From UBA2589 sp038120095 (lineage in GTDB: Bacteria > Gemmatimonadota > Gemmatimonadetes > Longimicrobiales > Gaopeijiaceae): 64,000 nt of DNA. Both the position numbers and the translations under genes were made by a program. Where the stretch lies: positions 15,932 to 79,931 of the forward strand of contig JAYOKZ010000009.1 of the NCBI GenBank assembly GCA_038120095.1, read 5' to 3'. The notes under the pieces were generated by a model. It was given only the letters and a program-made list of their open reading frames with translations. It was not told the DNA's origin and ran no database searches. Each line of letters begins with the position of its first letter. The stretch's first letter is position 1. Below are positions 25,895-35,003 of this stretch, one piece after another.

Positions 25895-26626
25895 CTACCC
25901 CGCGCTCGTCAGCGGTTCCGCCCGGGCCTCGGACTCGAGGACCTCGACCCGCCGCATTCCGGTCATGTGGGCAACCGTACGAAGCCATGATCTTCGGCGG
26001 AGCAGGACGAGTTCGAACGTGCCCTCGACGTGCACGCCGGCGACGGCCACGAAGTGGACGTCGCCCAGTTCTCTCGGCCGCGGAATCCCATACGAACGGT
26101 CTTGCCATTCGAACGCGATGACCGACGCCGCTGCAAAGTCGTCCGAATCCCAGACCTGTTCGAGGTACCACGCATCGTCGACCCGAAACAATCCGCTGCC
26201 GAGGGCCTCGGAGTACTGGTAATACCACGGGTCAAACTCCCGACCCTCGAAGCGACGAAAGGACTCATCCGCAGCGCGATCGACGTCCTCGAGGGCGTCG
26301 TCTCCCGCCAGGGACTCGAGGTGGTGCCTCAGCTCATGCGTCAGCGTCTCCCAGATCTCCCGGTCCCAGTCGAAGTTCCGGTTCCTGGCGGCCAGCGCCC
26401 GAAACGACCCCCAGTAAAGAGCGATGACGGATCGCGTCGTATCGGCGCTACCGAAGTCCGACGCGTGCTCCTCCGTAAGGCACTCCCCGAGGGTATAGAC
26501 CTCCGAGTACTCCGGGTGCTGTGGGGCGTCGGGACGAACCGTGAGGCCATCCACTCCTTCCTTGAAGCGGATGGGGATCTCGTCCCACGCGTTGCGGGCC
26601 TGTCGCTCGAACTGTTCGAACGTCAC
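25895..26626 (-). CDS. Zincin-like metallopeptidase family protein (HExxH)
   Basis: 243 aa. Residues about 1-110 fit the PF06262-type metallopeptidase (zincin_1) family: an N-terminal FEQFERQARNAWDEIP segment and the zinc motif HELRH at 97-101 (THELRHHLE). Family members are usually about 120-150 aa; this one has an extra roughly 130-residue C-terminal domain with aromatic residues and a beta-rich end (GDVHFVAVAGVHVEGTFELVLL). No signal peptide, so cytoplasmic. The substrate is unknown. It is followed after eight bases by an unrecognised gene. Confidence 0.75.
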   Translation of the reverse strand: MTFEQFERQARNAWDEIPIRFKEGVDGLTVRPDAPQHPEYSEVYTLGECLTEEHASDFGSADTTRSVIALYWGSFRALAARNRNFDWDREIWETLTHELRHHLESLAGDDALEDVDRAADESFRRFEGREFDPWYYQYSEALGSGLFRVDDAWYLEQVWDSDDFAAASVIAFEWQDRSYGIPRPRELGDVHFVAVAGVHVEGTFELVLLRRRSWLRTVAHMTGMRRVEVLESEARAEPLTSAG

Positions 26627-26654
26627 CGAACGAACGGGGCCATCTGGATCGCGG

Positions 26655-28127
26655 TCAGTTCCCTTCGGCCTGGGTCGCCCGATCCTGCACGGCCGCGGCG
26701 ATCCTCCTGTTGAACAGGAGGAGCACCACGAGCACGATCGCGAACTGGATCACGACGGAGCCGACATTGTAGGGACTGAACAGGGTCCACGTCTCTCTGA
26801 AATCGTCGCTGCGAGCACTCCACAGGAACCAGATGGCGAGGAACACCGCTTCGAACGCCACGAGACGCATCGCCCAGTCCCACCACGGTCCGATGTGGAT
26901 ATCCGAGCCTGACTGGTTGATGAACTGTTCACGGAACTTCGTGACGCCGAAACGGAGTACGGCGAAGGCGAAGAAGAACCCGGATACCATCAGCGCTACG
27001 CCCCATACCCAGTCCTGATTCTGAAAAATTTCCAGCCTGAGGGCACTCGGGATACCGAACAGCAGCCCTGCGGCGCCTACGATGCCGATCGCGCGGCTGC
27101 GCTCAACCCCGAGATCCATGAGCAGTCGTGACGCCATCTCGATCATGGCGACGAGACTGGTCCAGGCAGCAAAAACCAGGGCGAGGAAGAAGAGTGCCTG
27201 AAAGAACCGTCCCCCCGGAATCTGCTGAAAAAGTTGCGGGACCCAGATGAATGTGAGTCCCTCGTTGCCGGACGTTGCAAGCATCGCCTCGGCCTCGGCC
27301 GCCGGCATCACGGAAAACACCGTACACAGCACCATGATGCCGGCGAGGAGCGACATCGAATTGTTCCCGAAGCCGATCACGAAGGCATTGAGAGCAGTAT
27401 CCTCGTTCGCACGCATGTAGATCGCATAGGTGAGGACCAGTCCCCACCCTGCGCCAGTGTCCCACGCATTCTGCGTGAGGGCTTCGATCCATATGCTGTA
27501 ATCGGCCAGCTCCGACAGTCGTGGAGTGAACAGGAAGGCCAGCCCCTCCGCGGCTCCCGGCATGGTCAACGCCCGAATCGCAAGCACCAGAACCAGCACG
27601 ACAAGACTCGGAATCAGCACCTTGGCGGCAGTCTCGATCCCCCTCACTCCCTTCGAGACGACGAAGAGTGCAAGGCCCATCGCCACGGCATGGGTCAGAA
27701 TTGCCCCGGGCGTGGAGTGGAAGGACTCCCAGAAGGCGTCTGGGGGAGCACCCGGCGTCGGGACATCTCCGGTTACGGTTCCGACGAAGAACCGGATCGT
27801 CCACCCCATGACGACCGAGTAGTAGAACATGATCGCGGTCGCGACGAAGGCGATCCACGCGCCCATCCAGGCGAAGCCCGGTCCCAGGATCTTCACGAAC
27901 GAGCCGATCGCACCGCGGCGGGTCGCCTTGCCCATACCGAATTCGAGGATCAGGAGTGGTACCGACCAGGCCAGAAGAAAGACAACCCAGGCCACCAGGA
28001 ACGACCCACCACCATTGCTGGCTGCGATCCGCGGGAAACGCCAGATGTTCCCTGTCCCGACCGCCATGCCAAGCATGGCGAGGAGCATCCCCCAACGTGA
28101 GCTGAAGACTTCCGACTTCGAGGACAC
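26655..28127 (-). CDS. Sodium-dependent transporter, NSS (SNF) family
   Basis: 490 aa with about 12 membrane segments. The first-helix signature GMAVGTGNIWRFPRIAASNGGG is diagnostic of neurotransmitter:sodium symporters, with unwound-helix sodium-site residues. Later segments (NAWDTGAGWGLVLTYAIYM and FGNNSMSLLAGIMV) correspond to helices 6 and 7. The start is placed at the GTG at 28127 (GGAG eight bases upstream). Bacterial NSS proteins import amino acids with sodium; a MetS-like small subunit is encoded 3 kb away at 23382. Confidence 0.9.
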   Translation of the reverse strand: MSSKSEVFSSRWGMLLAMLGMAVGTGNIWRFPRIAASNGGGSFLVAWVVFLLAWSVPLLILEFGMGKATRRGAIGSFVKILGPGFAWMGAWIAFVATAIMFYYSVVMGWTIRFFVGTVTGDVPTPGAPPDAFWESFHSTPGAILTHAVAMGLALFVVSKGVRGIETAAKVLIPSLVVLVLVLAIRALTMPGAAEGLAFLFTPRLSELADYSIWIEALTQNAWDTGAGWGLVLTYAIYMRANEDTALNAFVIGFGNNSMSLLAGIMVLCTVFSVMPAAEAEAMLATSGNEGLTFIWVPQLFQQIPGGRFFQALFFLALVFAAWTSLVAMIEMASRLLMDLGVERSRAIGIVGAAGLLFGIPSALRLEIFQNQDWVWGVALMVSGFFFAFAVLRFGVTKFREQFINQSGSDIHIGPWWDWAMRLVAFEAVFLAIWFLWSARSDDFRETWTLFSPYNVGSVVIQFAIVLVVLLLFNRRIAAAVQDRATQAEGN

Positions 28128-28156
28128 AGGCGAGCTCCGGCAGGCGGTGATGGTCA

Positions 28157-28201
28157 CCTCCGGTCGCACCGGAGGGGCAGTGACACGACCGCTTTCGGTC
28201 G
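28157..28201. terminator. Two adjacent perfect hairpins between ytoQ and the NSS transporter
   Basis: On the plus strand: CCTCCGGT-CGC-ACCGGAGG (28157-28175, 8 bp) and CGACCG-CTTT-CGGTCG (28186-28201, 6 bp). They lie after the leftward ytoQ stop and 30-75 bp before the NSS start. They could end the glyQS-ytoQ message or form a structured leader for the transporter. No T-run is seen. Confidence 0.45.
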
Positions 28202-28279
28202 CGGCGAAGAGTATAGGAGCGGCCGCACCAGTGGGCTACCGGCTCCGGAGGAGCGGGTTCGCCGCACGGACTCGCGACA

Positions 28280-28726
28280 CTACTCGAAGATGTACGCTAT
28301 GGCCTGCGCAGCCTGCTCCAGGGTAAAAACCGTCAAGGTCGCGAGCGCATCCATCTCCTTGAGGGCATGCACATGCTCCTCGGGACGCACCAGAATGAGC
28401 GGTAATCCGTTGGCGACGGCTGCTCCCGCATCCGACGCCGTGTTCCACTGCCTGTACTTCGGTCCGAAGAACGCCACGCACATATCGGCCCTCTGCATGA
28501 GAACCCGTGTACGAAGGGTATTCACCCTCGCACCCATGAGATCCCGATACATCGGCCCGGGCTGTTCGCCCACGATATCCTCGCCGACGGAATCCGAGCG
28601 GTCGTGAACCTCCTGCGGCCCGACGACGAGTGCGTCGACTCCGAGCGCCTCGAGGTGGCCCCTCAGCTCGGCCCGCCACTCGGAGTGAATCTCCCCGGCC
28701 GCATAGATGACGATGTCATCCATCAT
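28280..28726 (-). CDS. ytoQ: YtoQ family protein
   Basis: 148 aa. The stretches IYAAGEIHSEWR, HDRSDSVGEDIVGEQPG, NTLRTRVLMQRADMCVAFFG and KYRQWNTASDAG are characteristic of YtoQ, a small Rossmann-like protein related to nucleoside 2-deoxyribosyltransferases. Its biochemical function is not established. The start at 28726 is supported by GGGAG six bases upstream and sits just 13 bases after the glyQS stop, so the two are probably co-transcribed. Length matches the family. Confidence 0.88.
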   Translation of the reverse strand: MMDDIVIYAAGEIHSEWRAELRGHLEALGVDALVVGPQEVHDRSDSVGEDIVGEQPGPMYRDLMGARVNTLRTRVLMQRADMCVAFFGPKYRQWNTASDAGAAVANGLPLILVRPEEHVHALKEMDALATLTVFTLEQAAQAIAYIFE

Positions 28727-28739
28727 GAGGCTCCCGCGT

Positions 28740-30045
28740 TCACCCGAGCCGCTCCCGGATCCACGGGACGAGCTGATCCGTCGCGACTCGGACCTGTTCG
28801 AGCGTGTCCCGGTCACGGATGGTGACGGTCCCCTGCTCCACCGACTCGCCATCGACCGTGATGCACCATGGGGTCCCGATCTCATCCTGGCGTCGGTAGC
28901 GACGACCGATGGCACCGGACTGATCGTAGAATGCATTGATCGCATTCGCGCGAAGGTCGGCCTGAATTCTTTCTGCGATCTCCGGCATCCCATCCTTCTT
29001 CACGAGCGGGAAGACCGCGGCCTTGATTGGTGCGATCTGAGGATTCATCGCCAGCAGGGTGCGTGTCTCGCCTTCGATCTCTTCCTCCCGGTAGGCATCC
29101 GCAAGCACGACGAGCGTTGTCCGATCCACGCCCATCGACGTTTCGATGACGTACGGCACGAAGCGCTCGTTCGTCGGTGCGTCGATATACTCGAGGCGCT
29201 TGCCTGAGTACTCCTGGTGACGCCCCAGATCGAAATCGGTTCGGTTGTGGATCCCCTCGAACTCCTTCCATCCGAACGGGAATTCATACTCGATGTCGTG
29301 GGCGTCCTTGGCATAGTGCGCGAGTTCATCGGGCCCGTGTCGATGGAAGCGCAGCTTTTTCTCGCGGATGCCGAGATCCTTGTGCCACTGCATGCGAACG
29401 TCCATCCAGTGATCGAACCACTCGTCGTCGTCACCGGGTTTCACGAAGAACTGCATTTCGGCCTGCTCGAATTCGCGCGTGCGGAAAATGAAGTTCCCCG
29501 GCGTGATCTCATTTCGAAATGCCTTCCCGATCTGCGCGATTCCGAACGGCACCTTCTGGCGAGCGGCCCCCTGCACATTCAGGAAATTGACGAAGATGCC
29601 CTGAGCAGTCTCCGGTCGGATGAACACCGCCGACGAGGAGTCCTCAACCGGCCCCATGAAGGTCTTGAACATGAGGTTGAACATTCGCGGCTCCGTGAAC
29701 GCATCACGAGTTCCGCACGAGGGGCATTGACCACCTTCCACCTCCGGCAGATCGGCGCGAAACCGACGGTGGCAGTTCGTGCACTCGATCAAGGGGTCGG
29801 TGAATCCCTCGACATGCCCGGAAGCCTCCCAGACGCGGGGGTGCATGAGAATCGCGGCGTCGAGACCCTCGATGTCATCGCGGCGGTGCACCATGGAGGT
29901 CCACCACCGGTCCTTGATGTTGCGCTTCAGTTCGACCCCGAGCGGGCCATAATCCCACACGGAGCCGGTGCCGCCGTAGATCTCGGAAGACTGGAAGATG
30001 TATCCGCGCCGCTTGGACAGCNNNNNNNNNNTCGGCGTTGGACAT
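28740..30045 (-). CDS. glyQS: Glycyl-tRNA synthetase (dimeric, eukaryote-type), interrupted near the N-terminus by a 10-N gap
   Basis: About 435 codons plus gap. Class II synthetase: motif 1 region (FQSSEIYGGTGSVWDYGPLG), the FRNEITP and RTREFEQAEMQFF motif 2 block, a C4 zinc-ribbon insertion (CTNCHRRFRAD, then CPSCG), and the C-terminal anticodon-binding domain. The open frame continues upstream to 30212 through the Ns, but that extension is not protein-like. The genuine start is the ATG at 30045 (AAGG upstream), giving MSNA before the gap and LSKRRGYIF after it. With exactly ten bases the two flanks are out of frame, so the gap length is really a multiple of three and the N-run is a placeholder. 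Confidence 0.93.
30022..30031. other. Assembly gap (10 N) inside glyQS
   Basis: Ten Ns separating the MSNA start peptide from LSKRRGYIF. The frame of the two sides does not match for a ten-base gap, so the true missing length differs from ten and is probably a small multiple of three. Confidence 0.95.
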
Positions 30046-30217
30046 GAAAAGCCTTGATTCGTAACGGTTTGGGGCGCTCCGAAGGGCGGCGAAAGGTACT
30101 GGGCCCAGCTGAGGCGATCAACGTCCCGCCGGGATGCCGGATGGCGGAGCACCGAACCCCGGGACGCGCGCCGTGTAGTAGATTGATAAGCCGCGTCACT
30201 TCCCGTTCCCAAAGCAG

Positions 30218-30814
30218 ATGATCACGTTCACCGAGCACGCCGCCGAGGTCCTCAAGACGTTTCTCGCCGGCGACCCCGAACCAAGTCAGGCGCTGCGGAT
30301 CTCCGTGAGTGGTGCGAAGACTGCTCCGCGCTTCGATCTGACCCTCGTCGAACATTCGGATCGAGCTGAAGATGAAACTTCGGTCGATGCGAGCGGATTC
30401 GAGGTTCTGGTGCGGGAATCCGATCTGGCATTGCTTGAAGGCGCAACGGTCGACTATGTCGAACGGGTCAACGAGAGCGGCTTCGAGGTGCGCCCGGCGG
30501 AGGGGCGGGTGCCACAGCCTTCGGGACGGCGCATGTCAGACGGCGCGCCCGACGGCGAGATCGCGGACGCCGTCCGGTCCGTGCTCGATTCGCAAGTGAA
30601 TCCGGCGATCGCCGCCCACGGGGGAATGATCTCTCTCGTCGATGTCGAAGGGACCGACATTTACGTGGAGATGAGCGGGGGGTGTCAGGGCTGTGCACTG
30701 TCCCGCATGACCCTTCGTCAGGGCGTCGAGCGCATGTTGCGCGAAGCCGTGCCGGAGTTGACCGCCGTTCATGACGTTACGGACCACTCGTCCGGAGAGA
30801 ACCCCTACCTCTGA
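30218..30814 (+). CDS. nfuA: NfuA-like iron-sulfur cluster carrier protein
   Basis: 198 aa. The N-terminal half (1-95) is a degenerate A-type (IscA/HesB-like) scaffold domain without the conserved Cys. The C-terminal half (about 108-190) is a NifU domain with the cluster-binding CxxC near 155-158 (GGCQGCALSRMTL). This architecture is that of E. coli NfuA, which delivers 4Fe-4S clusters to apoproteins. It is divergent from glyQS and followed five bases later by the cyanophycinase-like gene. Confidence 0.9.
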   Translation: MITFTEHAAEVLKTFLAGDPEPSQALRISVSGAKTAPRFDLTLVEHSDRAEDETSVDASGFEVLVRESDLALLEGATVDYVERVNESGFEVRPAEGRVPQPSGRRMSDGAPDGEIADAVRSVLDSQVNPAIAAHGGMISLVDVEGTDIYVEMSGGCQGCALSRMTLRQGVERMLREAVPELTAVHDVTDHSSGENPYL

Positions 30815-30818
30815 TGCG

Positions 30819-31721
30819 ATGACGTCACCCGGGCCCCGATGGTTCCTCCTCGGCCTCCTTGCCGCCTCGGAGCTGGCTGTGGGGCTCGGCGTCGCGGCTC
30901 AGCCATGTGCCCTCCCGTGCGTGGGGCCCGCGCGCGGGGCCATCATCGCCGCTGGAGGTGGTCGCCTCTCACCAGAGATCTACGCACGTTTCGTCGAGCT
31001 GGCGGGCGGCGCAGAGGCCCGGATCATCCTGATTCCGACAGCCGGAACCGAGCACGGGTCACACGACGGATGGACTGCCGCCGAGGAACTGCGCAGGGCC
31101 GGAGCTCGGCACCTCGACATTCTTCATACCCGATCGGACAAAGTGGCAGACCTCAGCCCCTTCGCGTCTCTTCTCAAGGATGCGTCGGGCGTCTGGATTT
31201 CAGGTGGTCAGCAGTGGCGACTGGTCGATGTGTACCTGAATACGGAGACACATCGGCAGTTGGACCGCCTCCTCGAACGCGGGGGAGTCATTGGCGGCAA
31301 TTCGGCCGGGGCGTCCGCGCTGGCCTCGTTTCTCCTTCGAGGAGGGGAGGTCAACCGGGAGATTATTTCCGACGAGCGCTCCGTCGGCTTCGGCTTCCTT
31401 CGAAACGTCGCTGTTGATCAGCACCTACTGGCCCGTGGTCGTGAGAATGAAATGTTCGAGGTGCTTCGGCGCGCACCACACCTCCTCGGGATCGGGCTGG
31501 ACGAGGGTTCGGGCGTCATGATCACCGGCGACCTGGCCAGGGTGCTCGCAGGCAGGGTGGCGGTCTACGATATCACAGACCCCGAATCCCTGATCCCCCT
31601 TCGCTGGCTGGATTCCGGTGAGGTGTACGACCTCGGTGCCCGTCGCGCGATCCTGACCGACGTCGCGGAGCCCCCTGCACCCGCGCCCGCACCCAATGGA
31701 GTCTTCAGGGGCTCTTCCTGA
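30819..31721 (+). CDS. Secreted cyanophycinase-like (peptidase S51) protein
   Basis: 300 aa. Signal peptide at about 1-28 (LLGLLAASELAVGLGVAAQ). Class I glutamine amidotransferase-like fold of family S51: GAIIAAGGG near 35, IPTAGTEHG, VWISGGQQ near 128, and the nucleophile Ser near 161 in GGNSAGASALA. Cyanophycinases cut the beta-Asp-Arg links of cyanophycin; secreted relatives may act on other beta-aspartyl peptides. No cyanophycin synthetase is in the window. The start at 30819 lies five bases beyond the nfuA stop; the C-terminal tail is Pro/Ala-rich. Confidence 0.8.
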   Translation: MTSPGPRWFLLGLLAASELAVGLGVAAQPCALPCVGPARGAIIAAGGGRLSPEIYARFVELAGGAEARIILIPTAGTEHGSHDGWTAAEELRRAGARHLDILHTRSDKVADLSPFASLLKDASGVWISGGQQWRLVDVYLNTETHRQLDRLLERGGVIGGNSAGASALASFLLRGGEVNREIISDERSVGFGFLRNVAVDQHLLARGRENEMFEVLRRAPHLLGIGLDEGSGVMITGDLARVLAGRVAVYDITDPESLIPLRWLDSGEVYDLGARRAILTDVAEPPAPAPAPNGVFRGSS

Positions 31722-31760
31722 CGTCAGCGCCCGTTCCGGTCCGGCGACGTGGCCGCCATC

Positions 31761-33518
31761 CTACTGGATTGCCGCGACCCGAATCTCGTTGAGGAGGTGG
31801 TTCCGCAGCCCCTCGGATGTGACGACCTCGCGGAACCCGAGGTCGGCGAGTGCATCAACGACCGCGCCCAGCATATCATCCAGGGCAGAACTCAACTCCG
31901 TCGTCGACGCATCGACCTCCAGGACAGGGTTGGTAGTCGCGGAAGACGCCGGCACGTATGTCAGTCCGTCTTCATTGGCGATGACGAAGTCGTGCAGCGC
32001 CAGGGAGGCATCCACAACCACCGCGAAACGATCCCAGATCGCCTGACGCGCCGGCGCAGCCGCCACGAACCCCGAATCAGCACGCTCCCGGATCGCCAAA
32101 GCTTCAGGCTCTCCGATCTCCTCCGAGGAGAGCTCCAACGTCAGCCCCGCATCAAAGTCGGCCAGGCCGATCCCGCGGGCGGAATCCAGGAGACTGCTCA
32201 TCCCCTCCCAGAACTCCTGAACGTCGGCGTACCGGCTCGCATTCGCGAGATACGCGCCACCCGGCCAGTCCGAGCCGGGCGCATCCACGCGTGGTACCTC
32301 ACTCCATGCGGAAACGACATTTCCAAATGAACGAGCCATTGCCGCCTCCGCGGCTCGCTCCATGGCGGGTATCAGAGCCTCAGCGAGGTCCGGCATCACC
32401 ACGCGAGGGGGATCAGGTTCATCATGCGTTGCGATCATGTCACTGAGTACGGGCCAGAAGGTGTAGCCACCCACCCCGATCGCCAGAAGTGCGACCACTC
32501 CGATCAGAGGTAGCGCCAGATTTCGCTCCGTTCGCCTTCTTGGCGGAGACGGCCTGCTCCTCGGCTCCCCCCGTTCACGGGGAGATACGCGCTGGGCTCC
32601 AGGATCCTCCTGCCCGGGAGCCGAAAAATCGAGGACCTCCTCGTCCGGCTCCGAGTCCTGATCCATCCACGCCGGGGGATCCTCCGGCGAAAATTCGGTC
32701 ATCGGAGGCTCGAGATCGAGCCCGCCATCGCCACCGTCGAACCCCCCTGAGTCGAACTCCATGGCCGTCTCCAACTCCATGCCAGCCGAGAAATCCGGGG
32801 CGGGATCGAGGTCGTTACCGCCCTCGGGGAAGGCGGCGAAATCGGTAGAAGCGACATCGACCTGATCAGTCATCGCAGTCACGCCTGGTCCATCGTCGAA
32901 GGCGTCCTCCAACTCGAGGCCTCCGGCCATCTCGCCGAAGTCGAAGCCGGGCGCCTCACCTTCCTCGTGAGGCGCATCCGGCACCAGTGACGCACTCTCC
33001 GGTTCCTCTTCGACGGGGGCCGGGTCGAGAGCTTCACCCGCGTGATCGGCGAAACTCAGATCCAGATCCGGGAGATCACCGAATACGGAGCTCGAGTCCG
33101 GGACCTCCGGTTCCTCGGGTGTTTCCGCCAGGGTCAGACTCGAGATGTCACCAAAGTCCACCTGGGGCTCGACCTCATCTTCCGGCTCTTCCGTGCCGAA
33201 GGCAACGCTCAGCTCGAGGGATGAGGGAGGATCATTCGACTCGCCGTTCTCCCGCGTCGCATCATCCGCCGCCTGAACGATCTCCGGCGCCGGCGAGGGA
33301 GCGGCCGGAGGGGGAGCCACGAACCCCTCTTCCTCGGCGGCCGACCGCTGAAGGCTGTGGTAGATCTCATGCGAGTCCGCAGGACCCCACTGGTCCGCGG
33401 CTGCGTCGTAGAGTTGGGTGTCATCCGAGATCGCACCGAGCTCGATACGCAACGCGAGGGCGTCAACGCTTGGAATCGGTACCTCGTTACCGTTGGAGTC
33501 GATGTACGCGAATCGCAT
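31761..33518 (-). CDS. GYF-like domain protein with long acidic linker and one transmembrane helix
   Basis: 585 aa. Residues 1-60 (MRFAYIDSNGNEVPIPSVDAL and onward to Tyr53) resemble the GYF_2 domain found at the N-terminus of bacterial membrane proteins. Residues about 65-325 are acidic low-complexity (Glu, Asp, Pro, Phe) with repeated short motifs such as DFGE and LDLE. One transmembrane helix is at about 331-352 (LALPLIGVVALLAIGVGGY), and the C-terminal 230 residues form a helical extracytoplasmic domain. The acidic linker would be cytoplasmic. No family is known to me for the C-terminal part. Confidence 0.7.
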   Translation of the reverse strand: MRFAYIDSNGNEVPIPSVDALALRIELGAISDDTQLYDAAADQWGPADSHEIYHSLQRSAAEEEGFVAPPPAAPSPAPEIVQAADDATRENGESNDPPSSLELSVAFGTEEPEDEVEPQVDFGDISSLTLAETPEEPEVPDSSSVFGDLPDLDLSFADHAGEALDPAPVEEEPESASLVPDAPHEEGEAPGFDFGEMAGGLELEDAFDDGPGVTAMTDQVDVASTDFAAFPEGGNDLDPAPDFSAGMELETAMEFDSGGFDGGDGGLDLEPPMTEFSPEDPPAWMDQDSEPDEEVLDFSAPGQEDPGAQRVSPRERGEPRSRPSPPRRRTERNLALPLIGVVALLAIGVGGYTFWPVLSDMIATHDEPDPPRVVMPDLAEALIPAMERAAEAAMARSFGNVVSAWSEVPRVDAPGSDWPGGAYLANASRYADVQEFWEGMSSLLDSARGIGLADFDAGLTLELSSEEIGEPEALAIRERADSGFVAAAPARQAIWDRFAVVVDASLALHDFVIANEDGLTYVPASSATTNPVLEVDASTTELSSALDDMLGAVVDALADLGFREVVTSEGLRNHLLNEIRVAAIQ

Positions 33519-33612
33519 GGCGTAACGTTGGTGAGTGGCAGAGATCGCCCGAAGGGCTGCACGTCAAAAGAGTAAATGCACGACGACCGGACGGCGAGCC
33601 TGACGAAGAAGA

Positions 33613-33640
33613 GCCCCCCGGACCCGAAGGCCCGGGGGGC
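33613..33640 (-). terminator. Hairpin terminator after the amidohydrolase genes
   Basis: Nine base pairs (GCCCCCCGG with CCGGGGGGC), one mismatch, then two more pairs closing a CGAA loop. It lies 28 bp beyond the stop of the leftward 444-aa amidohydrolase gene and about 95 bp upstream of the GYF-like gene. Confidence 0.65.
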
Positions 33641-33668
33641 CAGTACACCCCGCCAGCATCCGGACGCG

Positions 33669-35003
33669 TTACATCACGACGCGCAGATACTGCATGACCT
33701 TGGTCATGTATTTCTCGAAGAAGAATTTTTGAATGTCCATCATGTCGATCTCGCGACCCTGGATGTACGACTGCTCGATGTCGCTCGTCATGTCGAGGGG
33801 CGTTCCCGTGGTGATCAGGAACGTCGCCTGCTTGCCGGGTTCCAGCGAGCCGACGCGATCCGCCACTCCCATGAACTCCGCGGCATTGATGGTCACGGCC
33901 TTGAGCGCCTCTTCCTCCGGCAGGCCAAACGCGACGGCGACGCCCGCTTCCCAGGGAAGACGATTCGTGTAAAGAGATCCGGCACCTCCGGAGATTGCGA
34001 ACCGAACGCCTGCCTCGTACAACCGGGCAGGCATGCTGTACGCTCCGTCATACCCTTCGTACTGACGACCGGGCGCCGCCATGGTGGACGTCAGGATCAC
34101 CGGGATGTCGTTGGCAACAAGGCGATCCGCAACGTGGATGGCGTCCTGGCCACCACGAATCACAATCTGGATGTCCTCTTCCAGCGCCCATGTCACCGCA
34201 TCGTTGATCTGGGCCGCACCATCCGCCGCGACGACGACCGGGATTGCTCGATCGAAGACCGGCATCATCGCGGCATAGCGGGAGTCGGTACGCACCTCTT
34301 CCCCGGCAGCCACTGCGTCCCGGTACGCCCGCGCCTCACCAAAGAAGCCCTTCAGCGACTGGACCTGCTCCTCGTAAGTGGGTGGGTCCTGCTGGGGCCC
34401 ACCAAAGCCCCCGAACCCACGGAACCGCCGGGGATTCGGGTTCGGCCAGTTGACGTTCAGGGCAGCGGCCGACTCCATCGACATTTCTTCCCAGCTCCAC
34501 CCTTCGAGGCTCAGAGCGGAGGACATCCCCGAGACCAGTCCCCCGCCGGGCGTGCTGAACGCCACGAGAACGCCCGCCGAACGCGAGGTTCCGATGTGCC
34601 GACTCTCCGCGTTCACAGCGACATCGGCCCGTACGTTCGGGTTGAAATCGCCGAGTTCGTTGACATCGTTCGACACATCGACCGCGCCGATTTCGCTGAT
34701 GCCCACCGTACTGTAGGCGTCGATCAGACCCGGATAGATGTGCTTCCCGGCACCGTCCACGACCCTCGTGCCAGCGGGAATCTCGATGTCGGCCCCAATG
34801 GAGGTGATGACCCCGTTGTTGAAGATGATCGTGCCGTTCTCGATCACTCCGCTCGTGACGGTGTGGATCGTTGCGCCCTGAATCGCGATCGGCTCCGCCT
34901 GAGGCGGGACCGTCATCCGCACCTGGGCGTCGAGCGCGACGGGTACGAGGGTGGCCAACACCGCGACTACGCCCATGGTTTGCTTGATAGTCGTCATGAT
35001 CAC
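33669..35003 (-). CDS. Secreted amidohydrolase-like protein without the HxH metal motif
   Basis: 444 aa with signal peptide (about 1-26, ending VALDAQ). Overall amidohydrolase fold: N-terminal composite beta domain, then KHIYPGLIDAYSTVG, and C-terminal EEALKAVTINAAEFMGVADRVGSLEPGKQATFLI. The position that should read HxH after the GLID turn reads AYS. The later His ligands are also not apparent, so metal-dependent hydrolysis is doubtful. The GTG at 35003 overlaps the stop of the larger upstream paralogue (GTGA), suggesting that the two act together, perhaps as active and accessory subunits. A Gly/Phe/Pro-rich loop (RRFRGFGGFGGPQQDPP) is unusual. Confidence 0.82.
   Translation of the reverse strand: MIMTTIKQTMGVVAVLATLVPVALDAQVRMTVPPQAEPIAIQGATIHTVTSGVIENGTIIFNNGVITSIGADIEIPAGTRVVDGAGKHIYPGLIDAYSTVGISEIGAVDVSNDVNELGDFNPNVRADVAVNAESRHIGTSRSAGVLVAFSTPGGGLVSGMSSALSLEGWSWEEMSMESAAALNVNWPNPNPRRFRGFGGFGGPQQDPPTYEEQVQSLKGFFGEARAYRDAVAAGEEVRTDSRYAAMMPVFDRAIPVVVAADGAAQINDAVTWALEEDIQIVIRGGQDAIHVADRLVANDIPVILTSTMAAPGRQYEGYDGAYSMPARLYEAGVRFAISGGAGSLYTNRLPWEAGVAVAFGLPEEEALKAVTINAAEFMGVADRVGSLEPGKQATFLITTGTPLDMTSDIEQSYIQGREIDMMDIQKFFFEKYMTKVMQYLRVVM

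Noticed and set aside
30046..30212. N-terminal extension of GlyRS up to 30212
   Set aside because: The frame only joins through the ten Ns; the extension is not protein-like, and a better start with ribosome site lies at 30045.
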